64,000 nt of DNA from Athripsodes cinereus (Eukaryota; Arthropoda; Insecta; Trichoptera; Leptoceridae): contig OX388328.1 in the NCBI GenBank assembly GCA_947579605.1, positions 12,875,684 through 12,939,683 on the forward strand. Direction: 5' to 3'. The notes beneath the pieces were generated by a model. That model was given only the letters and a program-made list of their open reading frames with translations, had not been told where the DNA came from and ran no database searches. Both the position numbers and the translations under genes were made by a program. Positions 21,711-33,720 of the stretch are shown here, one piece after another (position 1 is the stretch's first letter; the number at the start of each line of letters is the position of its first letter).

Positions 21711-24060
21711 ATGACCCGTCCCAAGAAACCATTTTTGTCGCTCTCTGGGCGCCGATTTGAAACGGCGATAACATTTGTTTCAAAAACAAGCAACATTTTA
21801 AGTCCCCGTTACAAAGCAGTTATGAAACGTCAACTAAAAATGGGGAAGAAATGTCGAAACGACGTTTCAAATCAAATTCGAAACGACGTTTCTAGATGTG
21901 TCTACTTTCAAATGTCATGGCGCGTGAGGAATAATCTAACCTCAAAATGTTTGACATCATGATTTTAATCATGGATGCGGGAAAACAACAAACGCCATTT
22001 TAATAATTTGTCGATTCACTTGAACATACACGAAGTATAAATACTATATCTGCGGTATGTTAACCTAAAATTTCCCTGCAAGGCTTGCTTTATCGAGTAA
22101 AATAGTTAGATAGGTCCAATTATTTAGTGCGCCTTTATAATTTTAGAATTTTAACGATAAAATTTATATTAATAAATAATTGTAATTGTACAAAGAATGT
22201 TCCTAGCAGCTTCTAATTATACAAGTTTTTCTCATTATTTTCAGTTATGACTTCTTCAACTAAGTTTTATCAAAATATGTGTCATTTAAGAGAGTTTTAT
22301 ACGATATTTAAATAAACATATATATGATATATCGTCATACAATCTATTTTCATCAATATGTATGATTCCAAAATGGAGTTGTAACGACGTTTCGAACATG
22401 TTTCGAATCCGCGTCTAAATGGTTCGAAACGTTTGGAAACGTTTCTTTACTGTTTCGGCGTTCAATATTTGTCAAATAGGAGTCCGCGATTCTCAAAGTA
22501 TTTTTGTATATTTTTAAGCCGATATATTAATTTCAATTAATACACTTACTTGCAGATGTTGTATCGGTTCCCGATTTTTGGCGAGCTCATATATTAGGAG
22601 GTATAAATATTATTTTTCTGAATTATTAGAATTTATCTTTGTACGTACCCTATGTATCTACACGTAATAAAACTATAGACATAATCATGTATTATATAAT
22701 TGTTCTATTATAGATCATATATTATTATAATAATCATATAATAAATATAATTAACTTTGCATTTGTTTCCATATTTTACCAGCATCATCTAGACAATATA
22801 TGAATAATCAATTTGTTGTGCTAATAAAGTTTATCGTAAAGATGGAATTCGACAAAAACATACATTGTTGATAATAATATAGATATAAATAAACTTAGAC
22901 CAATTTAATTGGTGGTCTTTTATTATAATAATAATAATAAAGATATTTGAATATGTGACCATGACTGATCATATGGAGACTTATCTGGTTGTATAATGCT
23001 GAGAAGTGTGGATGGCAATTCTGCCGCCGCGTAATAAAAAATAAGTCTATGATTGATAATGAATAAGTACATACAACGATCCAAACAAAAAAAAAAACAA
23101 ACAATGGAAAAATCGTTGCTCGATGTTTTTGATTTTTTTTATACTTTGCCTGTTAATTGCCTGATATGTTGAGACTTTCAAACAAGTATTATTAGTTTTT
23201 CTCTCGAAATTTTTTTTTGGAGGCTATTTTTGTAACGTGCCGTGGGTGATTTTTAATGAAAATAGATCTTTAGAAAAAATATAGTATCTTTTTTATTTAT
23301 TAACATATCGAGATAATTTAATAAAAATATGTTAAGTACAAAATTTTCTAGTTTAATAAATATTCTTGATCATCGGTATCTATCGAAAAAATTACTAAAT
23401 TTTGCTTCAAATTTACAATTCTAAAATTGAAAAATTCTCATTTTTTTTTATTATTTCTTTTTTATTTATTTATTTCTTCTTTAGGGACACAAACAGTTTA
23501 ACTTAACAAATATTAACAGCCATATTTTTCCAGAAAACAAACCAATCAAGGTCCCGCAAATTACCGAAGCGTATGACGAACACATTTTCGCATCATTATT
23601 TCAGAATGAAAACAACAAATATCATCATTAGTATTTTTTATTTACAGAGATATTTTAGGTCACTATCCTCAGAAGCAATGCAGATGAATTTAAGATATCA
23701 CCATCATTGTGCAAAACAACAATGTTTCAGTAAAAATAATTACGGTGCATTTTAATTTTATAAGTCTTAAGCAATAAACAGTTTGAATAGAACTGGTATG
23801 AATGCATAGTTTTCTCAAACCCACACAATGTTTGAAGTCTGTTTCAAAACATTACCACACATTATGTCTAAAATGAATAATGTAACATTGTTTTGTAACG
23901 TTTGGAAGCGAATTCGAAACGTCGTTTCAGTATTCATTTTAGTAATTTTGTGTTGAATCAGTTTCGAATCGGAATTGCCAAAGTGCGGATAGTTTGCTTT
24001 GTGTAGAAACGTGTCGAAAATGCGATTAAATGTTTCTACTTTATGAATGGTCTCGAATCA
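21711..24060. repeat. Cluster of GAAACGWCGTTTC palindromes in intron 7
   Basis: The palindrome GAAACG(A/T)CGTTTC occurs at 21,856-21,868, 21,880-21,892 and 23,916-23,928. Close variants (AACGACGTTTCGAA, GTTCGAAACGTTTGG, GTTTCGAATCGG) lie at 22,383-22,445 and 23,954-23,966. Two dense zones sit 1.5-2 kb apart. The function or element type is unknown; the interior is AT-rich and non-coding. Confidence 0.55.
22950..23040 (+). repeat. Dispersed repeat family D, partial copy
   Basis: ATGACTGATCATATGGAGAC through GCTGAGAAGTGTGGATGGCA to CCGCCGCGTAA, matching the 3' part of the copy at 18.6 kb. Confidence 0.6.
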
Positions 24061-24305
24061 AAGTTACTAGCATGTGCTACTTGGGGTACTTTATGATAAA
24101 GTTTTGTACTTTAATTTATTTATTTATTTGTACTCCATACTTTATGAAAACACTAAAGTACCTACACGAAAATACTTTATTTCGCACTATTTGATTTCTT
24201 AGGGATTTTGAAAAGTTTAGTCGTACCTAAGTATCTCTGAGTTTGATAAAAAATAAATTAATTATTTATTTTAATTCAAATATAGACTGTAAAGATGCTG
24301 TGCAA

Positions 24306-24592
24306 TAGACCATTAAAGGATGACGTCACAGAAAAATCCTTGAGGGGCATCAGGCATCCCAACACAACACATTCACAGTGTTTACGGTGTAATATTAGGT
24401 GGGACGCCTAAAGAATAGATACCTAATAATCAAAAAAACTGTCAGTGTCGATTTTGTTAAAATTTTGTCGTCTGACTTTCTTTTTTTCTCTTATGGCATA
24501 ACATCCTACAAGTATGATTTGCGCAATTTGATTGTTTGCCCCCCAAGCAAAAGCAAATCCATAGACAAGACCACGTGACCTTTAATGGTCTA
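24306..24592. mobile_element. MITE with TAGACCATTAAAGG terminal inverted repeats, copy 2
   Basis: Same terminal repeats as 5,868-6,292 but internally inverted relative to it and shorter (287 versus 425 bp). GATGACGTCAC follows the left terminal repeat and CCACGTGACC precedes the right one. Confidence 0.65.
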
Positions 24593-24951
24593 TTGTTTGG
24601 TATAGATACTTATTTGATACAAACTGCAAAAAGCAATAAAAAACATGTTTTTAAACATTAATAAAGAAAGATAAATTGTAGGTACTTTATTTTGATACTA
24701 CGTACTTTTTTTTCTCACCTATAATAACCCATGTACTTTAACTGCAAAAAAAAGGTGGCAACCCTAAGTATGACAGATAATAAAATTAGAGCTATTATAT
24801 TGTCAAGCTGAGCTAAATGCTAGTTATTGCCAAGTTGAGATAAATGTCAATATTTAACTATTGTTTCTAACAGAAAGAAGAAAACGGATGTAACTTTGAC
24901 ATAACTGGAAATATCTCATATCTCCTGAATCACATTCATTATATAATTCGA

Positions 24952-25239
24952 TGGCATAGCGCACAGATGTGGTAAGTGCAGTTTTTACCAAAAATGAGTT
25001 ATTATACGCATGTGAATCTATATCATCTGAAGTATGTTCCTTAGGAATATTATTGTGTAACTCTGTGTCATTAACGAGATATTTAACAAAAACTATGTGT
25101 GGTTAGTACTAAATAGTATGGCATCTCAAACTTTCAACACTGATTATCTCAAAACTATGAAAACTGCACTTACCACATCTGTGCGCTATCTCAAAACTAT
25201 GAAAACTGCACTTACCACATCTGTGCGCTATGCCATCGA
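24952..25239. repeat. 42-bp tandem duplication with an inverted third copy
   Basis: Units 25,146-25,187 and 25,188-25,229 are identical (ATCTCAAAACTATGAAAACT...). The segment AAACTGCACTTACCACATCT with GTGCGCTATGCCATCG is repeated inverted at about 24,951-24,989. Together this looks like a small palindromic element whose right arm was partly duplicated. It ends about 55 bp from the filamin exon at 25,295. Confidence 0.7.
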
Positions 25240-25294
25240 TATGTCGACTAATGGAAGTTTTATTGCTGTCTATATACTTCACAGGTTCACTTAC

Positions 25295-25397
25295 CTTCAA
25301 TGGATAAAGACAGACCACCATAACCAGCATTCTTGGTGTCCACTGTGAATGTGTTCTCTGTATGAGTCTTGGCCTCCTTCAGGGCAGCACCTTGGAC
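25295..25397 (-). CDS. cher: Filamin exon: first half of repeat 19
   Basis: Residues 320-353 plus one base. It starts VQGAALKEAKTHTENTF and ends GGLSLSIEG, the strand C/D region that in odd repeats forms the ligand groove. It lies beside a 42-bp tandem duplication in the intron just downstream (25,146-25,229). The exon itself is intact. Confidence 0.92.
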
Positions 25398-25886
25398 CTG
25401 GATATATCAGAAAGAAAATAAATTACACTAAACTGATTATAAATTTAACACACAATTTAAAGGAATATTGCATGACCTAATTACCGCGCTAGTTTAAACG
25501 TCAAAAATTGGGAATTCCAGATTATTTGACATTGACAGCTGTCAATAAATCATAGACAACGAGCAGTTCAACAATAAATAATTTTACTCTACATTATTCA
25601 CTAAAATAGGAGTGTTGAAAAAGTAAGAAGGTTTAGGGTAAATTATAAATTTTTAATAGAAATAAATTTTAGAAACAAAAAATTGAGTTTTTTCCATACA
25701 ATAAAAATATTTGTACTTGAATTCAAGACTCAAAGGAAAGTAAAAATTTTAAATTTTAGAACACTTTTTTTGTGTAATTCATTGATCGTGGTTTAAAACT
25801 TTGGGACAAGTCAACATATAAGAATTATATTTAAAAATAGATCAGAACGTGTTTTCTCAAATAAAGGAACAATGTTTCTTACAAAC
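25398..25886 (-). other. Filamin intron 6, nothing recognised
   Basis: 489-bp AT-rich GT-AG intron; no repeat or gene recognised. Confidence 0.5.
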
Positions 25887-26075
25887 CTGGACTTTCTTAG
25901 CATCACCGACTTCCTGAGCTCCCACATTGATCCTGAAGGGAGAATTAGTGATATGTTTGCCCATCTTCTTCACAGAGACAATATGTTCTCCTACTTCTCT
26001 TGGAGTGAAGGAGATACCAATGTTTCCTGATGGTAGTCTCTTCAGGAAGCAAGGTTCTTCAAGGCCAGTTGGAGC
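25887..26075 (-). CDS. cher: Filamin exon: main part of repeat 18
   Basis: Residues 257-319, phase 0. It reads [20 protein letters not shown], then [24 protein letters not shown] and GDAKKVQ, very close to vertebrate repeat 18. Acceptor TTTTTCAG and donor GTTTGT. Confidence 0.95.
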
Positions 26076-26763
26076 CTGAAAAATGACAGAAATAATTTGC
26101 ATTTTCCCAAAATAGTTTGGTGATCTTAATGACAGATTTTTTATACTAAACTAGGTAGATTGTGCTTGATAATATCCTATGAAAGAAAATCATGTAGGTC
26201 AGAATTTTCCAACCTTCGTATATATGTTGAGCCTCTCCAGATTATAAACCATATTTTTATGCTCCAACTTAATTTTTTTTAGCACTTTTATTATTGTTGT
26301 TAGTCAAAATAAGCACATTGAGTACTAATGAAATACTAAAGCTTGTATACTCTGTACCAGCTGGTTGACTCTTAATTCTGTTTATGCCAGAACCATCATC
26401 AGGTCGCTATCGACAGCAAGACAAGTTTGAAACAGTGACCGGTGAAATAAAACAAAGTAATGTTTTATTACTTAACATGCTACTTTTTTTTTTTTTTTGG
26501 AAATGCAAACAAACTCCTCTTGACATCTTTCTACGTCTATCGGGAGTTCCTGATTTAGGCCATCAAGAATCTTGTATGGAAGAAGTGGACTCTTTAGCAA
26601 ACTAGTATTGGATTTTATCAAGATCTAAGCTACAGCCAGAAAAAAACTCTGGAAACTAGATTCACATTTTTTCCTTTCCAAGTCTTAAAATTAAACATTC
26701 AGATTAGGTAACATAACTGCTGAGTTGATCTTAAAATTAGTAAGTGAGACCGTAAATTTTTAC
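26076..26763 (-). other. Filamin intron 5, nothing recognised
   Basis: 688-bp intron. The plus-strand frame at 26,384-26,605 has no domain and is not supported. Confidence 0.5.
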
Positions 26764-26877
26764 CTGAATGGAAGCATTAAGACTTCTGATATCAGAGTCA
26801 GAAATTTTTCCAGGCAGGGTAACTTCACTGCAACTTCCCACGGAGATCTGGTTTCTCTTTCTGCCTTCACCGGTAAC
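26764..26877 (-). CDS. cher: Filamin exon: start of repeat 18
   Basis: Residues 219-256, phase 0 at both ends. It begins VTGEGRKRNQISVG and ends SDIRSLNASIQ. In vertebrate filamins the first strand of even repeats 18 and 20 folds over the ligand groove of the next odd repeat, so this exon carries the presumed autoinhibitory strand for repeat 19. That role is inferred from family structure. Acceptor TTTCCAG, donor GTAAAA. Confidence 0.93.
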
Positions 26878-26984
26878 CTGGAAAAATAAGAAACAAATGT
26901 AAAAATATTGAGTTTAGTTGATAAACACTACATGGCATGCTGGTGAACAATACCATTCTGGTGGTGTGTTCATCCAACCTTCAA

Positions 26985-27310
26985 ATTTATATTCTACCCC
27001 TTGCAGTATTACAATTTTATTCTTACGCGGCGGCAGAAATGCCATCCACACTTCTCAGCATTATACAACCAGATAAGTCTTCATATTATGATCAGTCATG
27101 GTCACACAAAAACTTAAAAGTCCAATGCCGGGAAAAATTCACCTATCCAGATATACAAGATATCAAAGGATTAGGATCAAAACACGGGTTCAAAATACCA
27201 GCATTGTGCCTGAAATATCTGTGTTCAAAATTTTTTTAACAATATTACAAGTGTTTATCATAATAGATTTTTGAATTTTTATGTACAAATTAACCGGTAA
27301 ATCTATTTTT
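26985..27310 (-). repeat. Dispersed repeat family D, inverted copy
   Basis: Reverse complement of 18,640-18,940: TTACGCGGCGGCAGAAATGC, ACTTCTCAGCATTATACAAC, GTGCCTGAAATATCTGTG and TTAACCGGTAAATC. It fills about half of filamin intron 4, and its open frame at 26,937-27,239 is incidental. Confidence 0.6.
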
Positions 27311-27583
27311 TGTAAATTATTTATTAAAGATTTCGGAGTTATCCCTGTAGCTGACATTACTAAAGGTATTATATCAACTGACCTAGAAGCCAAATATTTT
27401 TTATTTCTCCTGCTAGTTCTGTATATTTAACTTTGTATTATTCTTGAGTTTACAATAAGTACCTATTACATATTTCATGGTTGTCTCATATCTGTTTTAT
27501 TCCATCTTCTTCAATTATACAAAAAAATTATATACTCACAGTAAGTTTACTCTCAAAGAAATCTTTAGAACAAAGGAGCATAC

Positions 27584-27709
27584 CTTGGCAGCGAAGGGAG
27601 ATCCCTTGATGTGCTTATCTCCGAACCTGACACTGATCTTGTACTCTCCTGGGGCAGTGGGAAGATAGGATACAGCCACAGTACCATCCTTGTTGTCGTG
27701 AGCAGTGAT
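27584..27709 (-). CDS. cher: Filamin exon: second half of repeat 17
   Basis: Residues 177-218, both ends in phase 0. It opens [20 protein letters not shown] and closes GSPFAAK, the canonical last strand. With the previous exon it restores [15 protein letters not shown], matching the conserved CD-loop region of odd repeats. Acceptor TTTCCAG, donor GTATGC. Confidence 0.94.
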
Positions 27710-27847
27710 CTGGAAACAGACAAAATCATCAACAACATTAATAAACCATCATTTCAAAGAACTATACAATAGGAAATCTTGCAGAACTGTATTAAGAGAG
27801 CAAGGAATCCTAACTATGCTATCACTTTATACCTATGAATGTATAAG

Positions 27848-28318
27848 TTAAGCACAGAAACATTTAGATAACACACCTTACTAAAGCCTTTGTATGGAGC
27901 ATTCTGCTTTATGGTTGTGAGATGTGGACCATCAGCAAGAGTGAAAGCGGACGGTTGGCGGCCTTTGAGATGTGGTGCTACAGACGCATGCTTAAGATCC
28001 ATTGGTCGGAACACGTCGAAAACGAAGTAGTATTAACCAGGGTAGGCGAAAAAAGACAACTTCTTAAGAGAATCGGCCAACAACGAGCTTACTGGATTGG
28101 CCACAACATCAGGCACCCAGGACTACTCATCGCCATCGCGGAGGGTAAGACCGAGGGGACAAATGGCAGTGGTCGGCCAAGAGACGCGTATATGGACCAA
28201 CTGAAGAGGGACATGAACTGTGGCTCATACGTAGAGCTGAAAAGACTGGCTGAGAATAGAGACGAATGGAGAAGAAAAACCAAACTCGTTGCAGACCAAT
28301 CCAATGGATTGTAACTTA
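27848..28318 (+). pseudogene. LINE reverse-transcriptase C-terminal fragment, family L-c
   Basis: A 130-codon forward frame (27,922-28,314) reads FEMWCYRRMLKIHWSEHVEN, then RLAENRDEWRRKTKLVADQS. Just upstream the DNA encodes FVWSILLYGCEMW. These are the tail motifs of insect non-LTR reverse transcriptases; the catalytic domain is missing. It is the best preserved full tail of this family in the window and is antisense to filamin. Confidence 0.8.
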
Positions 28319-28647
28319 TTATATATAATACACCAATCAATGAAGATTTACATAATTACAATACAAGATCAAAGCATAAAATTAGGTCAATAAATTCTAA
28401 GACTCTCCATGTTGGATCGTAATTTTCTGATATAGTAATAGATCTAGTAAACTTCCAGATATAATTAAATGCGATGATGTATTGGTCTTCCGGAGAATGG
28501 TGAAATCGTATCTAGTAGATAAATCATTCTACACAATTGACGAAATGCTAAATGATTATAATTGTTTTATGGTTTTTTTGTGATATTGTTGTTCCTTTTG
28601 TGTAATTTATTGAAGATTTGACGTTATAGATCCGTACTCCCGAAGTT

Positions 28648-28722
28648 TGTTGGCACCTGGGATCGAACTGCGCACTCTTGTATGTGAGGCCGAGACTCTA
28701 CCTCCAGGCTACTGACGAACTC
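28648..28722 (-). mobile_element. SINE family A head fragment
   Basis: GGCACCTGGGATCGAAC to CTCTACCTCCAGGCTACTGA; on the reverse strand this is the A-box and B-box head without the body. Confidence 0.7.
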
Positions 28723-29734
28723 AAACTTCATTAACTAAAAACTTTTATTTATTTATTTTTATATATATAAGTTTTAAAATGTTATACTAAACACTGTTTA
28801 ATTTTCACGTATGATTTTGTATTTAGTCAAATAATAATGACTAAATACTAATTGCCGAGCGCTTTCGCCTTGCGGCATCTTCAGGGCAAGAGTTACTTAA
28901 AACTAAAGAATAGAACAAACTAACCTAAATATATAGTCTAAGGGTTGGATGGAACAAAAGGAATTTTAAGAGGGGGTGTTCTAATATCTAATAGTGGTGA
29001 GAATGCAGGAATTTGGACATTAACAATGTCTACCTTATTAGATATACATTTATTAATTTCCATTGTTTCCAAAGCATTTAGTTTACGACCCTTACCTTCC
29101 GAGTGTAATACCGTTACATTGTCACAAAAAATTAAACAGTGTTTTAGTACAACATTTTAAAACTTATATTGAAATTTTTTTTCACAACGCTATTGCTCAA
29201 TTCTTTGCTCAACAATTAATAATTTTTTTATCTTCCTTACGAAGCATTTTCCATCTCTCAACCTCTTGACTTTCAAATTTATTTCCAATATTATCATAAT
29301 AATTCATCTCTTTAAATAGTTTTTTTTATCATATTCTTGACCTCCTAGTCTGGAAAAATCCGCTGGAGTGTTTCAAATTAGTTCAGAATTATTTTGATAG
29401 TTGCCTATTACAAAAATTATCACATATCCTTGGCACAGTTCCAACTATCCACCGCACAGCTCATTGAGATGATATGCCATCAACTATCTGATCAACTTGA
29501 AAGACAAGTCTAATACTATGCGTGTACTCGTATAGGTAATGATATGTGGAAATATTATTTTCAACGGAGGAGACAATTTGACAAGAATGATAAACCAACT
29601 GATTTTGTCAAACTGAAATATTAAGTATCCAAGAAAATGCAGGTGGAATAAATTTCCGAATTTTGCTTTATATATTTTTACTTATATATTTTGACTTTAT
29701 ATATTTTTATTTTATATATTATATATTTTTACTT

Positions 29735-30095
29735 TATTAGAAGAATGAGCGGATGCAAGAAGAGTGTTGTGGACAGAATGCGCGTGAATAAACTACGGCG
29801 GTTTGGCCATGTTGAACAAATGAACGAGGTAAGAATGACAAAGAGGATATACTTGTCTGAAAGAAACGGTGTGAGGAAACGCGGGCGTCTGTGAACCACG
29901 TGGCTTGATCACGTGGATTAAAGGACGAAATGAAATCTCAAGGACGGCCGCGTGTTGAGTAAGAGGAACCGACGAGCGTGTATGAGAAACTGTATGAATG
30001 TGGAGGAAGCGAATGAAGTGTGTAAAGATAGGTCTGTATGGCGTTCCGTTCTCTCTGCCTACCCCACTTGGGACACGGCGTGAGGGTATAGTATA
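29735..30095 (+). pseudogene. LINE family L-b 3' fragment
   Basis: A forward frame encodes MRVNKLRRFGHVEQMNEVRM and TKRIYLSERNGVRKRGRL before a stop. DNA similarity continues through GAGGAACCGACGAGCGTG to CCTACCCCACTTGGGACACG and a TATAGTATAG tail. The tail is typical of a truncated LINE 3' end. Confidence 0.75.
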
Positions 30096-31371
30096 GTATA
30101 CTTTATTTTTGCTTTATAATTTTGATTTATATGCGATAAACTTGCCCATTGCATAAATGCATTTGTTTAGTCAAAATGCTGCCGTGTTTATTTTCTAACG
30201 TTTAATTTTTTTTGTGCAATAAATGTTTCTATTATTGTAATTACTTATATATTTTATAATTTTTACATTTTTTTTTTATTGTTTATCGACAGATCTTGAT
30301 ATATTCGAGATCTGAAATATGAAACTGCAGGAAAAATGGTTGCTCCTTAAAATGTACAAATATAAAGATTAGTGCAGTCACCCGCTCTGAAAATATTGAT
30401 ATGAGAGAAACATAAGAGACTAGAGACACAGCTGGAATTGGTAAACGTTGCCATGGAACGGAAGTTCAGGGGGGCTGTCTCGAGGGCTCTGGATTCATCA
30501 GCTGTTGTTGCATAGGAGAATTAGCTTTTCTTACTTCTACAGATTTGAATGGAGTATTGACACAGTAAACGCTACTTTTAGGGATTAGATTTGTGGACAT
30601 TGGTATGTTCTTATATTTTTTATATGTTTTTACATTTTTATACGCATGTTTTAACTTTTTTTTTCTTCATCTTTGTAAAATAAAGTATCTCAAATTTATG
30701 TTCATTAGTTGGTAAGAAAAGGATCTTGATTGGTTTGCTCATTGTTGTAATTAATTGTATGATCCATAAACAATAAATAAAATAAAATAAAAAATATATT
30801 TATGTATATAATTTCAATGATAAGTGTCCAACTTTAAAGTTGGTAAATAATTTTAATTGATTTTCTATAAAACGCGCTTCTCAAAATTGACTGTGATTTT
30901 TGACAGTTCTGAAATTGCGAAATACTTTGCGTGTTTATGAAGATTGGTAAACATGACAAAAAATGTGACGTTTGACCTCCAAAACTTTCTCATTAAATAT
31001 TTCCAATTTTATTTCTACTGATATAGTTGTAAGAGATTATGCCTTAAGTTGGTCGGTTTTGTCGATAATTAATTGTTGGGAATTAATGTGATTTTGTGTT
31101 CTTTAGTATCTAATGTATGTTTGTATATTTAAGGCTGTTTTTATGTAATGTATGGAATATTGTTTACGTAATTTTATAGTTTTTCTGTCAATTTTACTGT
31201 ATATATTTTCGAAATTATCAAGAAAAAACCTTGTGGAAGGACATTTTTTTATAAAATAATAAAATAAAATATTACACAACATAGTTTTACTTCCACTTTA
31301 CTTCATTTGAATGTCAGAACGTTTTCGAACTTTATTGGTACGCAATAGGCTCTCATGCCGTAAAATTCAAT
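30096..31371. other. Intron 3 remainder, no element assigned
   Basis: AT-rich non-coding DNA between two L-b LINE fragments. I see no exon-like or transposon-end signal. Confidence 0.4.
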
Positions 31372-31582
31372 TCTATGCTATTCCACACCCTCACGCCTTG
31401 TCCAAGGTGGGGTAGGCAGAGAGAACGGAACGCCATATAGATCTATCCTTACATACCTCTTTCGCTTCCTCTACATTCATCCAGTTTCTCATACATGCAC
31501 GCCGATTCCTCTTACTTAACACGCGACCGTCCTTAAGAATTTTATCCACGTGGTCAAGCCACGTAGTTCTTGGACTTCCGCG
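31372..31582 (-). pseudogene. LINE family L-b 3' fragment, sense to filamin
   Basis: Reverse of the L-b 3' end: CACACCCTCACGCC, GGGGTAGGCAGAGAGAACGG, ACGTGGTCAAGCCACGTAG. It ends only 88 bp from the filamin exon at 31,670. Confidence 0.7.
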
Positions 31583-31669
31583 CTAAAATTTATTAATAAA
31601 TATAATACAAAAGTAAGTAAATTGGTGATAATCTTTCAAAAATAAACTATAGTTTTGTTTGATCCATAC

Positions 31670-31839
31670 CTCAGCTTTGCTAGGTCCTTCCACAGCCATG
31701 CTGAGTCCACCGCCACCGGCTCCTTTGGTGCTGATGGTGAAATGACTTGGTTCTCCGCTGACTCCATGTCCCAAGCCTGGACCGTAAGCTGTCACGGAGC
31801 CTGTGCTTAGACAGTCCACGTGGAACTTGTACGGAGAAC
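31670..31839 (-). CDS. cher: Filamin exon: end of repeat 16, first half of repeat 17
   Basis: Residues 120-176. It starts GSPYKFHVD, the closing strand of repeat 16, then runs through SVTAYGPGLGHGVSGEPSHF, a typical odd-repeat opening, to VEGPSKAE. Acceptor CTTTCAG and donor GTATGG flank it. Repeat 17 pairs with the preceding short repeat in vertebrate filamin and is a known partner-binding repeat (for example the glycoprotein Ib site). The intron downstream is almost 4 kb and carries LINE fragments. Confidence 0.93.
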
Positions 31840-31929
31840 CTGAAAGAATAAGATTTAAATTAAATATTTTTCATAAAGTCAATGTCGTCGAATATTGGTT
31901 AAATCTTGGTGGAAGATTGGTTTTATTCC

Positions 31930-32012
31930 AATATAAGCATAGAACAGACGGCATTTTGTTCTGACACTCAATCCAGATCTCCTCCGAGCTCTGTTCATGT
32001 TTTTGAAATATT
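31930..32012 (-). pseudogene. LINE family L-d fragment
   Basis: ACGGCATTTTGTTCTGACAC and GTTCATGTTTTTGAAA align with the 46.6-kb L-d copy around its VWKASGLSIRTKCRLFNA coding segment. Confidence 0.5.
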
Positions 32013-33009
32013 AAAAATTAAACAAAGATCTGACTAAAAATTATACAATGACCTCTCTGTGCCATAAAAATGAAAACTTAGCTAAATTGAAGTTATTCAT
32101 ATTTTGAACCACTCTAGAATAATCATTTCAATTGATCACACTCACCAATAGTCAACCTGATGAATAGATATTAACTAGGTAGGTATGTTGTATATGATAC
32201 ACATACATATGTGAACTTCCTTTAGGAGTGGATGACACAGAGTTTCGACTTTTATGAATCTACTCAAGGCTTGGTTGAGAGTAATCTTTAAACTAGGTAA
32301 CATTCCCAATTCCTCTGTGTCATGCTTATCACATGATTTGAACTTTTTGAAAGTTATATAATTATATAGTTCAACTCAATATCGAAATCAAGGTTTTTAT
32401 ACGATTTCATACAATTCCTGTGTTTAGAAATTGGAAAGACATCATATTCTGTTGGGTCAATTTCTACTATAGGCTATCCAATAGTTAGTGAAAATATATT
32501 AATTTGTAGATGTATTTGTTTTATTATCTTTTACTGTACACTGTTACAGAATATCATAAGGCATCCAGATATGAGCTGGGGGAGGGGCTCAGATTATAGG
32601 TACTTAAATAATGATTTATTCCTCCACATAGTTGAATTTTATTGCATTATTATGCATTTACATACTTTTGCATTCACTGGGCGAGATTCACTCCCTCTCC
32701 CCCATATTGCCTTCTGAGCACTTTTATGATATCTTGTAACGGTATACAGTGAAATATAATAATAACAAATACTGTATTATGATCTTCAATATATATTTTC
32801 TAATTGAATACTATTGTATAACCTATAGTAGAAATTGACCATCTGTTGTAGTTTAATGGAAACAATATGAGTGGTTCAAACTATGATTAACATCTTCACT
32901 TCTTATAAGTAAAATCCAGTTCCCGACATCCAATTGTGTTAAAAAATTCATAACGTGAATTTAAGTTCCTGTGAAATCTATTAGCTTCTACGTCTTCTTA
33001 GCTTCTTAC

Positions 33010-33150
33010 CTTGCACATGCTCTCCATTATACTTGACTACCAGTTCATGAGCACCTTCTTCCCTTGGTTCATACTTGATGCTGACTGTTCCATCATGGTT
33101 ATCCTCTATGATGGGGACATCCTGCTGGCCGGAGGGCATTTTGATCAGAG
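33010..33150 (-). CDS. cher: Filamin exon: repeat 16 (residues 73-119)
   Basis: Acceptor TTTCAG precedes 33,150 and donor GTAAGA follows 33,010. The product holds MPSGQQDVPIIEDNHDG and continues to NGEHVQ, with the last Gly split across the junction. This corresponds to the short repeat 16 that follows hinge 1 in human FLNA. In full-length filamin it should join an upstream exon of the rod. That exon was not found in this window, so this acceptor is probably shared by long and short transcripts. Confidence 0.92.
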
Positions 33151-33227
33151 CTGAAACCAAAGAAGAATGACAAACATTAAAATCAGTGTTAACATTAATT
33201 AATTTTAGTGTTATAGAGGTCCATGGA

Positions 33228-33405
33228 GTCCTCGGTAAAGAATAAGTCTTCCATTATTTTTTGTCAGCTTTTGAGTGTCCTGTAAAAGGCAGGTATTCGT
33301 AAAACCTCATGAAAAGGATAATTTAACGTAAACAGTTCAGTGATGAGGCATGTCACTCACCCAAAATGTCCTATGTTCTTGCACGAAGAGCATTATTCAC
33401 CAAGT
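33228..33405 (+). mobile_element. Retroposon family C 5' part
   Basis: TTTTGAGTGTCCTGTAAAAG, CAGGTATTCGTAAAAC and GATGAGGCATGTCACTCACC match the 5' part of the 49.2-kb copy. The usual 3' end is missing here. Confidence 0.55.
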
Positions 33406-33464
33406 TTATTACGTGTACTTAGTCCATTGGGCATGCATCCAGGAGACCTTAAGATTACATAGGC

Positions 33465-33720
33465 AATAAGACTCAACAGCTTGAGCTTTGGGACAGAAGG
33501 ATGGTGGGAAGACCCCAAAAAAGGTTGGTTGACAATATTGTTCAGATGATGGGAAAACAGTGATATCATATTGCTCGAGCTCGACCTCTATATCCAGCAG
33601 TGGAGAGAAGAGGCCATGAATGACGAACTGGACAGGACCACGTGGCGAAGAAAAACGAAGAAGGCAGACCCCACCACCATATGCTACTACTAACAATTAC
33701 CCAAGGAGAAGAAGATGAAA
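33465..33720 (+). pseudogene. LINE family L-f C-terminal fragment
   Basis: GGTGGGAAGACCCCAAAAAA encodes the GRPQKRW motif, followed by a decayed tail, GAAGAGGCCATGAATGACGA and AGGAGAAGAAGATGAAATAC. Related to 19.7 and 49.7 kb. A family C 3' scrap (TGGAATGTCTCGTGATTG) follows at 33,722-33,770. Confidence 0.6.
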
